This document shows, piece after piece, positions 28,428 to 40,100 of a stretch of 64,000 nucleotides of DNA (position 1 is its first letter; each line of letters begins with the position of its first letter). The stretch comes from Rotaria socialis (Eukaryota > Rotifera > Eurotatoria > Philodinida > Philodinidae). The notes under the pieces were generated by a model, which did no database searches, was not told the origin of the DNA, and was given only the letters and a program-made list of their open reading frames with translations. A program made the position numbers and the translations under genes. The stretch spans positions 70,277 to 134,276 of the forward strand of contig CAJNYU010000613.1 in the NCBI GenBank assembly GCA_905331475.1, in the 5' to 3' direction.

Positions 28428-31400
28428 TTATGATTTTATGCCGTATTCTCCATTAATGGCACGTCCAATAAGAAGTCGTCGAACTTCACTTGTACCAGCA
28501 CCGATTTCGTACAATTTAGCGTCGCGCAAAAGACGACTTGTTGGATAATCATTAATATATCCGTTGCCACCAAGTACTTGTATACCATCAAGACACAATT
28601 GTGTAGCTTTTTCAGCACAATATAATATAACACCAGCGCAATCCTAAACAAAATATATAAGATACTATTATTTGAACAGGGAATTCTTCATACTAGTGTA
28701 CCTTTTTACTTGTAATATTTTTATCGACAGCTCGTGCTGTTGTATACAAATAAGAACGGCAAGCATTTAATGTTGTATACATATCAGCCATTTTGGCTTG
28801 GATTAACTAGAAATTATTTTAAATTAGCGCATAAGTAGAAAAATGGACTACCGTACTTGATATGTACCAATTGGATTGCCAAATTGTTTGCGAGAATGAG
28901 CATAATCAAATGTAATATCACAACAAGCTTGCATTAAACTAAAGAAAGTTTGGTATGAATATTAAAAACAGAAATCTCATATAGTTCTCGAGAATAATGT
29001 ATTCCATAGAAAATTACTTTAATTGATCATTTCTATTTGTAGATTTATTTTTTTAACCTGCATTTATTATACAATTGATGAGAAGCTTCTTTCTTGTTTT
29101 CGAAACTTTTACGCTTAACTTTAAAGAAATTCTAGAAGTTAAAAGGGAGCTATTTCTCTTTTTGTTTTTAGATACTCATTACATTGATATGCTGGAAGAG
29201 ATCAAGATCTTACCCAACAGGGCCAGCTGCGAGTACAAGACGTTCAAAATCTAAGCCACTCATCAGTACATAAACACCACGATTTACTTGACCAAGTAAA
29301 TTTTTAGCTATAAAAAATTAATTATCAACATGTGGTGATTCTCTATGCATGTATATCTTTGTTTTTACCTGGAATTTTACAATCTTCAAATATAAGTTCA
29401 CATGTATTGGATCCACGCATACCCATTTTATCAAGTTTTTTTCCGCTCGAAAAGCCTTCCATGCCCTAGAAATATTTGAAATTACTCGATGGCATATTGA
29501 TTTCAAGAAGTGTCTCTACCTTTTCAACGATAAATGCCGATATACCATGTTGAGGTTTTTCACTGGTTGGATTTGTTTTTGCATAAACGACAAGTACATC
29601 TGCATCTGGTCCATTTGTAATCCAGAATTTATTTCCATTGAGAACGTAGTAATCACCTTGACAAAAGAAAACGACAGTTGCAATGAAATATTCATTTTCT
29701 TCTCAAAAAAGGTTCACATAACTTTCGATTTGTTTTAATTCCTTAATTTACGAAATTTCATGATAAACATAATTTACACTTGAAAGTGATTAGTTGCAGC
29801 CATGAATCACAAACAAATTGAATAAACGAATTATCTACTTCTTCATCTTTCGTGCTAGCACACGTATACGAAAAAGAATGTACTGTTAAACTTTGAAGAA
29901 TAGGATTCAACAGTCGAAACTCTTCACCACGATTAAATAACTAGATACCAAACTGAGGAGTAAGAAAAACAAAAGCTCGCTTAATTATTTTGCTTGTCAT
30001 CATGTGAATATACAGAGAAAAATGGTACTAGGGTTAAAATAAATATTAGCAACTTATTTATTGGATAACAAATCGATATCAACGCTACTATTAGAAATTT
30101 CTACAAATAAACTCTATAGAATATATGTAAAGAAGATTGAAAAACATTGTCTAGAATGAAATAAGCAACGCGATGTAATTTCAATATAGCTAGTTAATTA
30201 TCATTAAGTTCGGACTTTTCTTCGTTAAGATCAGATGGTGGTGGTATACGTTCCACTGCTAGTGAACGTGTCGACTCCTTATCTTTTGATTCAAAACATG
30301 GTGACATAGATTTCTTCTGAGTAGCTGATGATGGTGAACTTGAACTATCTTCAGACGTTAAAATATTGCTTGAGTTCAACTCTAGTTTTGTCGGAAAATT
30401 TTCTGATTCAATTTTCAATGTCGTAGGAATATTACACGATATTGGCTTGTGTTCAGCTGATAGAGGAGATAATGGACTTCTATCTGGTGTGATGTTGCTA
30501 ACCGCACTGGATTTATGTAGTGATTGCAAAGGGGACGATGGAACTTCGTCCAGTGCGACATCGCTAACCAATTTCGATGTCTGTTCTGTTGATAGAGGAG
30601 GTGATGAGCTTATCTCTTGCGGTGACATGTTACTTGATTTGGGTCTATGTTGAACTGAACCAGGAGGCGACGGACTTCTCTCTACTGTGATGTCGCTAAG
30701 CACACCGGATTTTTGTAGAGTTTCCAAACATGATATAACTTTGTTTAGTGTCGCAAGACTACTAGATCTTGCTCTGTGCTCAACTTCAGCAGCAGGTGAC
30801 AGTATTTTCTCTGACAATTCGTTAGTAGCAGATCTCGATTTGTGTTCTGTTGAAACAGAACACGATGGATTTCTATCCGGTGTTCCAGTGCTCGACGTTT
30901 TGGACTTGTGTCCTACCGAGGCAGGAGTTGAGGCCATTTTCTCGTCCCGTGCGTTGCCACTCGATTTGGACCCATGCTGTGAAGCACCAGGAGGCGACGG
31001 ACTTCTCTCAGGTGTGAAGTCGCTAAGCGCACCGGGTATTTGTAGTGATTCCAAACACGACAAAACTTTGCTTAGCGTCGCAAAACTACTAGATCTTCCT
31101 TTGTCCTCCGTTGTAGGAGTAAGGGCCGTTGTTTTCTCTGATAATTCGTTAGTAGCAGATCTCGATTTGTGTTCTGTTGAAACAGGAGACGATAGACGTT
31201 CTTCTGGTGGTGATATGCTACTTGATTCTGCTCTGTGCTGTATTGAAGCAGCAGGTGATGGATTTCCAACTGGTGTTGGGATTCTAGACGTTTTGGATTT
31301 GTGTCCTACTGAGTCAGGAGGTGACGAAATTTTCTCTTCCGATGAGATCCGACTTGATTTGGATGCAGATTGCAATAAACTAGCCGGTGACGGACTTCTC

Positions 31401-34400
31401 TCCGGCGTAAAGTTGTCAAGTCCCCCCGATTCTTGCAGTGACTGCAAAGTGGAAGAAACTGCGTTCAGGGTGGCAAGACTACCAGATCTTGATTTGGGTT
31501 CAGCTGAAACAGGAGATGACGGACTTTCGTTTTGTGGTGAAATGCTAGACGTTTTGGACTTGTGTCCTACTGACGCAACGGGTGATGGGCTTTTCTCTTC
31601 CGGTGAGTTCCGAATTGATTTGGACACAGATTGTAATAAGGCAGAAGGTGATGGACTTCTCTCCGGCGTGATGTAGCCAGGTACTACAGATTCTTGTAGT
31701 GATTCCAAAGGCAGCGATGGTTCTTCGCCAAGCGTTACAGGGCTAACGAGTTTCGGTGTGTGTTCAGTTGAAACAGGAGTTGATGCGCCTGTCTCTTGTG
31801 GTGTATTGCTAGACGTTTTGGACTTGTGTCCTACTGAGTCAGGAGTTGATGGGTTTTTCTCTTCCGGTGAGTTCCGATTTGATTTAGATGCAGATTGTAA
31901 TATAGCAGGAGGTGACGAACTTCTCTCCGCGGTGATGTAGCCATGTGCCCCAGATTGTTGTAGTGATTCCAAAGGCAGCGATGATTCTTCGTCAAGTGTT
32001 ACAGGACTAACGAGTTTCGATGTGTGTTTGGTTAAAACAGGAGTTGATGGCCTTTTGTCTTGTGGTGAATTGCTTGCCATTATCGACCTGTGTCCTACTG
32101 ATGCAGCGGGTGATGGACCTTTCTCTTGTAGTGAATTGCTCGACGTTTCCGACTTGTGTCCTACTGATGCAGGGGTTGATGGACGTTTCTCTTGCGATGA
32201 GTTGTGATTCGATTGGATTGTACGTTGTATTAAAGCTGGAGGGGACGGACTTCTTTCCAGCGTGATGTAGCCAGGTACTACAGATTGTTGGAATGATTGC
32301 AAAGTGGAAGAAACTTCGTTTAATGTGCCAAGACTACCAGATATTGATTTGTGTTCAGTGGAACCAGGAGGTGATGGACTTTTTTCGTGTGGTGAAATGC
32401 TACTTGATTTTGATCGGTGTTGTATTGAAACAGGAGGTGATGTTTTTCCATTCGGTGTTGCGCCGGTAGACGTTTTGGACTTGTGTCCTACTGATACAGG
32501 AGGTGAGGGACCTTTCTCTTGTGGTGAGTTGGGACTCGATTTTATTCTGCGTTGTAATAAAGCAGGAGGCGACGTAATTCGCTCCGGTGTGATGTTGATA
32601 AGTTCCCCAGATCCTTGTAATGATTTCATGGGAGTGGGCGGACCTTTGTCAAGGTTGTCAATGCTAACGAATTTCGATGTGTGTTCTGCTGGTAGAGAAG
32701 GTGATGGACTTCTTTCTTGGGAGGAAATGCTACTCGATTTCGATCTATGTTGTATTGAAACAGGAGGCGATGGTTTTTTATCTGGTGTTGCAATGGTGGG
32801 CGTTTTTGGCTTGTTTCCTAGTGAGGTAGGAGCTGATGAAAGTTTCTCTTGCGGTGAGTTACGACTCGATTTTTGTGTACGTGGTAATAAAGCAGGAGGC
32901 GGCGGACTTCCCTCTGATGTTGAAATGCTGGGTGTCCTGGATTTTTGTAGTGATTGGAAAGAAGGTGATAGAGTTGTTGTTAGCGTGGTAGGACTACCGG
33001 ATGTTGATTTATGCTCAGTGGAAACATGGGGCGATGGACTTCTTTCCGGTGTTGATATGCTGGCTATTCTGGGTTGGTACCCTTGTTTGGTACGAGGAGA
33101 TGAGATTTTTTGCAGTGTTACAGTGGTAGCTGGTCTTTGTTTATACTCTGTTGAGACTGGAAGTGATGGAGTTTCTTCTTCTAGTGAATTGGTGGTCGGT
33201 CTAGATTGTTGTGGGGTATTTGAAGCAGCTGTTTGAATATTTGGTAATGTTATGTGCAAGGGAGGTTGCCTAGATTTGTGCTCTGGCAAGAAAGATGATC
33301 GCAAAGACTGTTCCGATATTGTTATAGCAGTTGGTTTCTCTTTTTGTTCGATGTGTATTTGCGGTGATGGGCTTCTTTCGAGCGCTGAAATACTAGACTT
33401 TCTTGATTGATCTTCTGTAGGAGAAAATGAATTCGAATTTTCATTCGATGCTTCAGAAAAGGATAAGTGATGTTTGTGTCTGGTTTTCGAAGAAGGGGTA
33501 TGAATTCGTTCTGTAATTTGAGGACTTGTCGATCTTTCTTTTCTTGATGTACTGAATGTGTTAGATTCTCGATCGATGTGTACTAGTGGTGTTGATTGTT
33601 TTGCGTGATGACGATGATACGAGTTATTCTCTTCATGTGATCGATATCGGTGGTGATTTTTATCGTATTGGACATGACGTGATGGTGGTGACGTTGTTGT
33701 ATTACGTTTTTTAACCAGTTTCAACTTTTTACTATTCAAATAGCTGGCTAATCGAGGATGTTTTTCTAAGCAACAACGCGCTATGAGTAATTTACAGTAA
33801 TTAGTAAGTAATTTTGGATCAATGTCAAGTAAATAAGTAATTGTTTGATAGACAACTAGATCAGCTATTGAAATTTGACAACCCAAATAGAATGGACCTT
33901 GAGGATAATGTAGTATTTGATCGATATTTTCCAATTGATTTAAAAAATCTGCTACATGATCAGCAAGAAATTGTGTTAAATTTGTTTTCTGTTGTTCAAT
34001 GGTCGTAGGATTGTTCATTTGTTCAAATAATTTTTCTTGAAATCGACGTGTTAATTCAAGAACAATATCAACAATCGTATGTTCACAATTTCCTGTGCCA
34101 TATAAATTAAATTCTCTTGCTAAAAAACGAATTATTGCATTGCGATCATAGACTTTAAATTCACTATTAACACGTAAAATAGGTAATTGTTGTATAGGTA
34201 TTCGATCTTTAACTTTATCCCATGATTTTTGTTTCAGACGTTTCTCGCTGAATGAAACACCGACAAAAGTAAATACAAGTCGTATTATATCACTCTCATT
34301 GTTTCGATCAAAATCGTACAATTTGTATAATGGATAATTTGTATCATTATATTCGTTCATTGTCTGCTGACAGCGTTGTTGTGGCCGTTGTCGCTGTTGG

Positions 34401-35805
34401 GGTTGAGGATGGTATGATGGACCATGATAAAAATGCAATGGAATTTGTTGCATAGGTGAATGTTCTTGTTTCTAATTATTTAGAAAATCGACGATTACTG
34501 GCGACTTGTAATTTGGCGGATAGGAGCCTGTACTATTTCTTATCATCCTATTTCTTGTTCTTATATGCGCAACATATATGTTTAATTATAGTATGAAATT
34601 GATAACTTAATGAGGCGTCTCGTTTCAATACGCGCACTACTCATTAAAAAGAAATTTCTGAGACGCCCTTTAATAGATATTGTTGTGTGAATATGTATAA
34701 AAGAATCAAAATGATATTAGACTAATTAGAATGAAAAAGCATATTCATTTCATATTGTTTCGAAAAAAAACTCTGAAGAGCAGACTTGTCATTATTTGCC
34801 ATAATCAAAAAGAAAAAAGTTTGAAATCAAGGACGATGTCGCAAACTGTGGTCAGTTGCGCTCTCTTAAATAAAACGACAAAAAAAAGTATCAATAAAAC
34901 ACCTAGAGAAACTTTCATTCAGTTTGAGTACTTCCTAGGACCAAAACAGTTTTTATCTCATACGCATCATCTTATAGCTAACCTTTTTTCTCGGCACGGG
35001 TTCTCATCGAAACAACATCAGAGCCTGACGTGGGTTCAGACATGGCCAAGGCGCCAAAATGTTCACCGCTAATAAGCTGCAGAAAAGAACAAATAAACGA
35101 ATCTGTTTTGTTTTAATAATTATTATCCACTAACTTTTGGTAAATAGTGATGCTTTTGTGCATCATTACCATTACGAACAAGTTGATTAACGCAAAGATT
35201 TGAATGTGCACCATAACTTAAGGCAATACCTCCACTTGCTCGTGAAATTTCTTCCATAGCAATACAATGTTCGGTATAATGCAAACCCAAACCACCATAT
35301 TCAACTAAAATACATAAACAGATATTACCGATTGCTAACTGACAACTGTAGACAGTTGTATTTTAATAATAAAATAATCGAGTACAGAAGCAAAGAAATT
35401 TTTTATTTATTTACCAGGCGCTGTAATACCCAAAAGTCCAAGGTCACCAAGTTTTTTCCAGAATTCCTAAAAGAAACAAAACTATGACACCCTGTTTTCA
35501 AGGATAATGGAATTTCAAAACTTACGCGAAGCTTCGTGAATGAATCGCCACGATCAATAGCATTAGCATACGGCGCTAATTCTTTTTGTGCAAAATTAAA
35601 TACAGTTTCTCGCAACTATCGTCATGAAATATTAATATAAGTGAAGAAAATAAAGTGGAGATTTTTAAACCTGTTTTTGATCGTCTGTAAGCCCATAGAT
35701 ATCATCATTAATAGGATAATACTGTGTTGATGATTGTAATCTTTTAAATATTTGTACAGATGGTACTAATCGATGTTTATTTAGATGAATTAATTGTTTC
35801 CACAT
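28428..35805 (-). CDS. IVD: Isovaleryl-CoA dehydrogenase, mitochondrial
   Basis: Eleven exons: 35805-35671, 35615-35526, 35466-35415, 35304-35135, 35076-34983, 29656-29520, 29465-29369, 29307-29214, 28938-28857, 28806-28702 and 28643-28428. They give 423 residues, the size of the human precursor. This FAD enzyme oxidises isovaleryl-CoA to 3-methylcrotonyl-CoA in leucine breakdown and passes electrons to ETF in the mitochondrial matrix. The N-terminus is basic and lacks acidic residues, as in a transit peptide. Family motifs include [48 protein letters not shown] and [19 protein letters not shown]. The [10 protein letters not shown] segment keeps the catalytic Glu (human mature Glu254), and [15 protein letters not shown] is present. 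The human SEPNAGSDV reads SEPTSGSDV here. Intron 5 (29657-34982, 5.3 kb) contains another complete gene on the same strand. A polypyrimidine tract and AG lie 13 nt upstream of the ATG, only 38 bp after the NTAN1 stop. Confidence 0.93.
30194..34453 (-). CDS. GST-domain protein with long Ser/Pro-rich repeat tail (nested gene)
   Basis: A single uninterrupted frame of 1,419 residues inside IVD intron 5, same strand. After about 30 Gln/Pro-rich residues comes a sigma-class-like glutathione S-transferase domain (residues about 40-245). YKLYDFD stands where sigma GSTs have their YxLxYF strand, QQLPILRV carries the cis-Pro motif, and [16 protein letters not shown] is the usual C-domain motif. The glutathione-binding (Q/E)S-x-AI motif reads DRNAI, so the key Ser is replaced by Arg and the domain may not bind glutathione normally. 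Residues about 265-1419 are disordered and built from degenerate units of about 20 residues such as [17 protein letters not shown] and PERSPSPP, arranged in larger blocks of roughly 100-130 residues. There are many Ser-Pro sites but no membrane segment. Long open frames on the other strand here are by-products of the repeat. The function of the fusion is unknown. Confidence 0.8.
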   Translation of the reverse strand: MQQIPLHFYHGPSYHPQPQQRQRPQQRCQQTMNEYNDTNYPLYKLYDFDRNNESDIIRLVFTFVGVSFSEKRLKQKSWDKVKDRIPIQQLPILRVNSEFKVYDRNAIIRFLAREFNLYGTGNCEHTIVDIVLELTRRFQEKLFEQMNNPTTIEQQKTNLTQFLADHVADFLNQLENIDQILHYPQGPFYLGCQISIADLVVYQTITYLLDIDPKLLTNYCKLLIARCCLEKHPRLASYLNSKKLKLVKKRNTTTSPPSRHVQYDKNHHRYRSHEENNSYHRHHAKQSTPLVHIDRESNTFSTSRKERSTSPQITERIHTPSSKTRHKHHLSFSEASNENSNSFSPTEDQSRKSSISALERSPSPQIHIEQKEKPTAITISEQSLRSSFLPEHKSRQPPLHITLPNIQTAASNTPQQSRPTTNSLEEETPSLPVSTEYKQRPATTVTLQKISSPRTKQGYQPRIASISTPERSPSPHVSTEHKSTSGSPTTLTTTLSPSFQSLQKSRTPSISTSEGSPPPPALLPRTQKSSRNSPQEKLSSAPTSLGNKPKTPTIATPDKKPSPPVSIQHRSKSSSISSQERSPSPSLPAEHTSKFVSIDNLDKGPPTPMKSLQGSGELINITPERITSPPALLQRRIKSSPNSPQEKGPSPPVSVGHKSKTSTGATPNGKTSPPVSIQHRSKSSSISPHEKSPSPPGSTEHKSISGSLGTLNEVSSTLQSFQQSVVPGYITLERSPSPPALIQRTIQSNHNSSQEKRPSTPASVGHKSETSSNSLQEKGPSPAASVGHRSIMASNSPQDKRPSTPVLTKHTSKLVSPVTLDEESSLPLESLQQSGAHGYITAERSSSPPAILQSASKSNRNSPEEKNPSTPDSVGHKSKTSSNTPQETGASTPVSTEHTPKLVSPVTLGEEPSLPLESLQESVVPGYITPERSPSPSALLQSVSKSIRNSPEEKSPSPVASVGHKSKTSSISPQNESPSSPVSAEPKSRSGSLATLNAVSSTLQSLQESGGLDNFTPERSPSPASLLQSASKSSRISSEEKISSPPDSVGHKSKTSRIPTPVGNPSPAASIQHRAESSSISPPEERLSSPVSTEHKSRSATNELSEKTTALTPTTEDKGRSSSFATLSKVLSCLESLQIPGALSDFTPERSPSPPGASQHGSKSSGNARDEKMASTPASVGHKSKTSSTGTPDRNPSCSVSTEHKSRSATNELSEKILSPAAEVEHRARSSSLATLNKVISCLETLQKSGVLSDITVERSPSPPGSVQHRPKSSNMSPQEISSSPPLSTEQTSKLVSDVALDEVPSSPLQSLHKSSAVSNITPDRSPLSPLSAEHKPISCNIPTTLKIESENFPTKLELNSSNILTSEDSSSSPSSATQKKSMSPCFESKDKESTRSLAVERIPPPSDLNEEKSELNDN
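34454..34982. other. Part of IVD intron 5 upstream of the nested gene
   Basis: About 530 bp between the donor of IVD exon 5 and the start of the nested GST-tail gene. It would have to hold that gene's promoter if it is transcribed on its own. No clear core promoter or repeat is recognised. Confidence 0.4.
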
Positions 35806-35843
35806 TTTAAATGTTTATCTAAAAAAAATATTAAAAAAAATAT
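35806..35843 (-). promoter_or_regulatory. NTAN1-IVD intercistronic spacer with probable trans-splice acceptor
   Basis: The 38-bp gap read on the minus strand has two runs of Ts and then TTTTTTTTAG, followed 13 nt later by the IVD ATG. A polypyrimidine tract plus AG with no room for a promoter or an upstream exon suggests spliced-leader addition. Bdelloids are reported to use spliced-leader trans-splicing; its use here is inference. Confidence 0.6.
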
Positions 35844-37070
35844 TCACTCAATTTCAACATCATCAACTATGTTTTTATTATCAGTTTTCCATGTGCCATT
35901 CAATTGATAATAGACAATTGAATGTGTTTCTTTATCAAACCATTCCGGCAGATCTTTATAATATTTTAAAATATATAAAGCAGTTTTTTTCATATTGATT
36001 ATAAATGATTCTAGTTCTTGTGCAGGTGATGTTGATGTTGCTGCGAGCAACTGCTGATCATCATGAAAATAATATCTACGTAAAGGCTTATAAAAACGTT
36101 CAACTGCACTTTCTTTTATGAAAAATCTTTTAATTGCAATTGTTCCTTTCAATGATGAATAAATGCACCATGCCTTTTCACTATTCGCTGATTGATAAAC
36201 TGTACGTAAACGAAATGCTGGTCCATTATCAATAAAATTCATTTTACGAATAGTTTTTGTTTGCACATCAAAACAAATTCCATAGACTTGTGGATAATGG
36301 ATATTGTTGATTATGTGATCATTATACATGGTTACTGCTGCAAGTTTAAGATGACATGAAATATTGGGTATTTTAGAAAATAAATTGAGGATTTCGTTGC
36401 TTAAAGTTCGAGAATGTTGTTTGCCTGAGTCATCAAGAAAACCACCTAGAATATTTTTACAAATATTGAAATAAATTTAGAAACAAACAAAAGACAAATA
36501 ACAGGCGTTTTGAGAAATGAAGACATAACTATATTCTGTTGCTGCATAAAAGTTTTTACCTACAACTGTATTCATCTTTCGAAAAATATTGTCTCTTGTT
36601 TTACTCATCGTGCCGGTTGATCTCCGATACAAAATCGGCCAAAATACGTATTACTTCTGAACAATTGTTAGTCCCAACTACTGATCATACCTACCAGTAA
36701 GATAAACATCATAATCTGTGGTGTGCGGTGCATAGTTTTTTAATTCTTTTATCATTTCTTCAATACTCTGCTGTGTTTGAACTCCATCTAAATGCGCTAA
36801 GGCAACCGCACTATGATTATCCAATACAAGTATATGGCATGTTGTTGCATTATCACTTCCAACTAAATGAAAACCATGTGGATCATTATTTGCTATAACA
36901 GCAAATTCACGCTGATAAACATAAATAGTTTTTGATATTTCTTGTCTCGATTGTTTAAATTCCTGTGATGAAGCGAAATCACGCGAAGAATTAATCAGGT
37001 CTCGATGTTGTGCGAGATCGTCAAGTGAACATTGCTTTGAATAAACATGATTATCAATTAATAAAACCAT
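35844..37070 (-). CDS. NTAN1: Protein N-terminal asparagine amidohydrolase
   Basis: Two exons, 37070-36695 and 36445-35844, give 325 residues (human NTAN1 is 310). The enzyme deamidates N-terminal Asn to Asp, making a secondary destabilising residue in the Arg/N-degron pathway in cytosol and nucleus. The segment GSDNATTCHILVL holds the family's catalytic Cys. VYLTG joins in phase to GFLDDSG, matching human HLVGGFSDD across the exon junction. PQVYGICFDVQTKTI matches human PVIYGIAVNIKTAEI, and YYFHDDQQLLAATSTSP matches the C-terminal LHQDDKQILENLSTSP. The start codon follows TTATTTTAG directly, with no spacer. The gene lies between DDB1 and IVD on the same strand. An open stretch in the 249-bp intron (about 36660-36600) fits neither flanking frame and was not used. 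Confidence 0.92.
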
Positions 37071-37196
37071 CTAAAATAACGCGCTTCTATTACAAATAGA
37101 GAAAGTTTTTCTTTGCTTGGCTTTCTTTCGAAAAAATGATTACACACACACGCACGCACACGCACACAAATATGTATACATTTATTTATATTTAGT
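37071..37196 (-). promoter_or_regulatory. DDB1-NTAN1 intercistronic spacer with acceptor at the NTAN1 start codon
   Basis: A spacer of 126 bp. It includes a CA/CG-rich dinucleotide tract (about 37142-37170) and ends, read on the minus strand, in CGCGTTATTTTAG immediately followed by the NTAN1 ATG. The AG adjoining the start codon fits a trans-splice acceptor. Confidence 0.5.
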
Positions 37197-40100
37197 TTAA
37201 TGTATTCGTGCAAGTTCTTCAATTATTTTGACTAGTTCTTCAACTGTTGTATTTATTGGAATATTATTCTCTCCCTTCAAATAAAGAAAAAATAATAATA
37301 AGATCCAAGTTAAATTGAAACATATAACATACCTGCAAATCTTTAATAAGCTCTTGTTGTACTAATTTTGGCAAATCAAGATAGGTTTCGATGAGATCAC
37401 CATCAACGAAACCACATGAAACATCCGAACGTCCATCAGATTCAAATCCACGCCATGCGCCATGATCGACTTTACCAACACTGGGAACATGTTCAGCTAA
37501 CGCTAATTGTAATGACATAAGCAATTGATAGAGTGGTGCCGTTAACTGAAGAAGTAGACCAATATAGCCTGAAACACCGCCCATTAAAGTACAGGTCTCA
37601 AGTGATATACTCGATTCAGCTGTTTGTTGAGTAACAAGACAACCTAAAATGATCCGATGAAAAATAAAAATCGAAACTCTGCATAAAAAATTGATTTACC
37701 GTGTCGAAACACGTTAATATTTTCTCCTAAATGGCATAAACCAAGTTCTTTTAGTACATTCCGTTCATTCTCTTTCGTTGAACCACTATCTTTATGACAC
37801 GATATTAAATTTCCTCCGTCTTCAGCACATATAAATGTATCATCATCGAAAAATTCGCATGCCGTTGACCATTGTGGATGAACATCGTGAGCAATCTAAT
37901 AAATAAAATAACTCACTCGAATCGATTAAATAAAAATCATCTTTTTTTCTCACTTCTTCAAATTTTCCCTCGTCAACATTATATCGTAGCACAGTTATCG
38001 ATTTCATTAAATCGTTGAATAAAACAAAATCATCTTTTATTTTTAATTGTAAACAATCGATATGTCCTAAATACTGTGTCAATTGAACTAGTTCATGATT
38101 TTGTGATGAAAGTTTGTATAAACGAATCTAAATGTTTTTCATATTCAAAAACCAACCGGAAATAAGTTGCTTCTCTCTTACCGAACTTCCAACAGCAACA
38201 AGAAGTTTGCCTTGAAATGCTAACATAGCATGTGGCGCAGCACTCAATTCTTTTTCTGTTATCATATTTAGATGACCATTTTTATAGCGATATAAAATAA
38301 TACGGCCAATCTTTGGTGTATCTTCATCTTCAAAAATAATGGCTGTACCAATAGCGATGTAAGGCGTTGAAAGATCATCGGCAAATGTTATGGTGCAAAC
38401 ACTAAGAGGTTCTTCACGACTTAATAATCGAACTGATATACGAGCTTAAAACAAATTTAAAGTTATTCAAGATAAGATCGTTTTTCTATTTCTTGTAAAT
38501 ATTTTCTCGGAATATCACGAACTGTCGCAAAGAAGGTAACACTTTTCCTATTCTTTACCTTCATGTGTATGTTGATCTAAAATCACAATTGAATCAATGA
38601 CATCAGTTTGTGTTGCAGATAAAACGTCATTAATATTTTTTATGGTTGTTGTACAATCAATCTTTTGCTGTGCATGTTTACTAATAGGCGTAATACCATT
38701 TGATTGATACATATCGAGATATTGTGTTAAAATAATATATGCTCTTTCATCTTCCATGAAGGCAATACGTCTTGCTGGTTCGCCTAATCTTAGTGAGCGT
38801 ACATGTAGCTTTTGTATATCATCAATTCGACCAAGTATAACACCCATATCAGTCACTAATGTTAAACTGGCTCCATAATAATCCGAATTAAATGAACACA
38901 TACAAACAATTTCACGTAAGTTAACTGCAGAGAAAACAAGCTTTGAATTCGATGATGATATCACCGATGGACGATCACTACATGCAAATAGAACTGTACG
39001 TTGCGTCGATGGATCATTTGATGATGATGATGTAGTCGTAATGGGTGATATATCCGTACGTTGGCATATTGTTAAAGTTGTTGGTTTCGTACCCAGCGCA
39101 ACTTTTTTTCGTTCATATAGAAGTCCTTGTACAGTATCAAGTAAATAGTAGACGATGGGGCCATCAGCCAACGAGATGACTACGTAGGGTTGAGCATCAA
39201 ATGCTATCATTACAACTGACCGTGGCAATGTGTCTAAATAGAAAAAAGTTCAACAGAATAGTCTCAAGGAATATGTAACTAGGGATTTTCACAATCAGTA
39301 TAATTTTAGGAGCACTTATAAAATTGACATGAATGATTATAACTCATTAACAGCGATATATCATAAGGACAGATATACGGCATGGCTTTTTTTAAATTAC
39401 AATTTTCTGATTCCCGATCATAGGACTCTCCAGATCAAATAATAAATATGAAAATAATATTCTATCCGATTTTTTTTAATATAACAACACTTCTGGGGCT
39501 GCCTTGCAGATGTCTCTATCTAAGAAAAAGCTTATTTCATCTCACCTGATGTCAATGGTTCTTTATGTAAAACTTCAAGTGTTGGCAATCGATACATCCA
39601 AACAGATATTTGTGTCCAAAGACCAACAACACAAAGACTCGAACGTTCTTCTTGAGGATTTAATGGTGTGACATCCAAACAAGCGATATTATATGGTAAT
39701 TTACATTTACTAGAAAATAAACAACGAAATAAACCCTTGGCTTTCTCTCTCGTTAAAACAAAATTTACTTTATTTCGCTCAGACTACCTCGGCCGATTTC
39801 AAAATAAAATAATTGATTGCCACTTGCGCATACACATTGAGTTGTATTCGACGAACCAACAGTTATTTCGTGTTGCTCATTAGTCCATTCAATAAGTAAA
39901 TCTTTACCATTATTGCCAATTAAACGAATTGAATGTGTCGTTATCTAATCAAAAACAAAATTGTCTTCCATGTTTCTTTATTTAGAAAATCAAAAGGCAT
40001 TTACTTGTAAATATTGATCTGATATAACATTGGCACAAAATAATGTTTGATGTTGAAAATCAAATCCAGCTAATTCAACTTCTTCAATTTCATCATTTTG

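Noticed and set aside
30366..33236. Plus-strand open frames of up to 329 and 310 codons
   Set aside because: They run antisense to the Ser/Pro repeat tail of the GST-domain gene; the regular repeat and codon bias keep the other strand open. No start context, domain or splice logic supports them.
29657..34982. IVD split into two genes by misassembly
   Set aside because: Exons on both sides of the 5.3-kb intron join in exact phase, lie in order and orientation, and together give a full-length enzyme; misassembly is possible but less simple.
36598..36665. Exon-like stretch (EVIRILADFVSEINRH) in the NTAN1 intron
   Set aside because: NTAN1 exons on both sides join in phase and match the family without it; including it breaks the frame.
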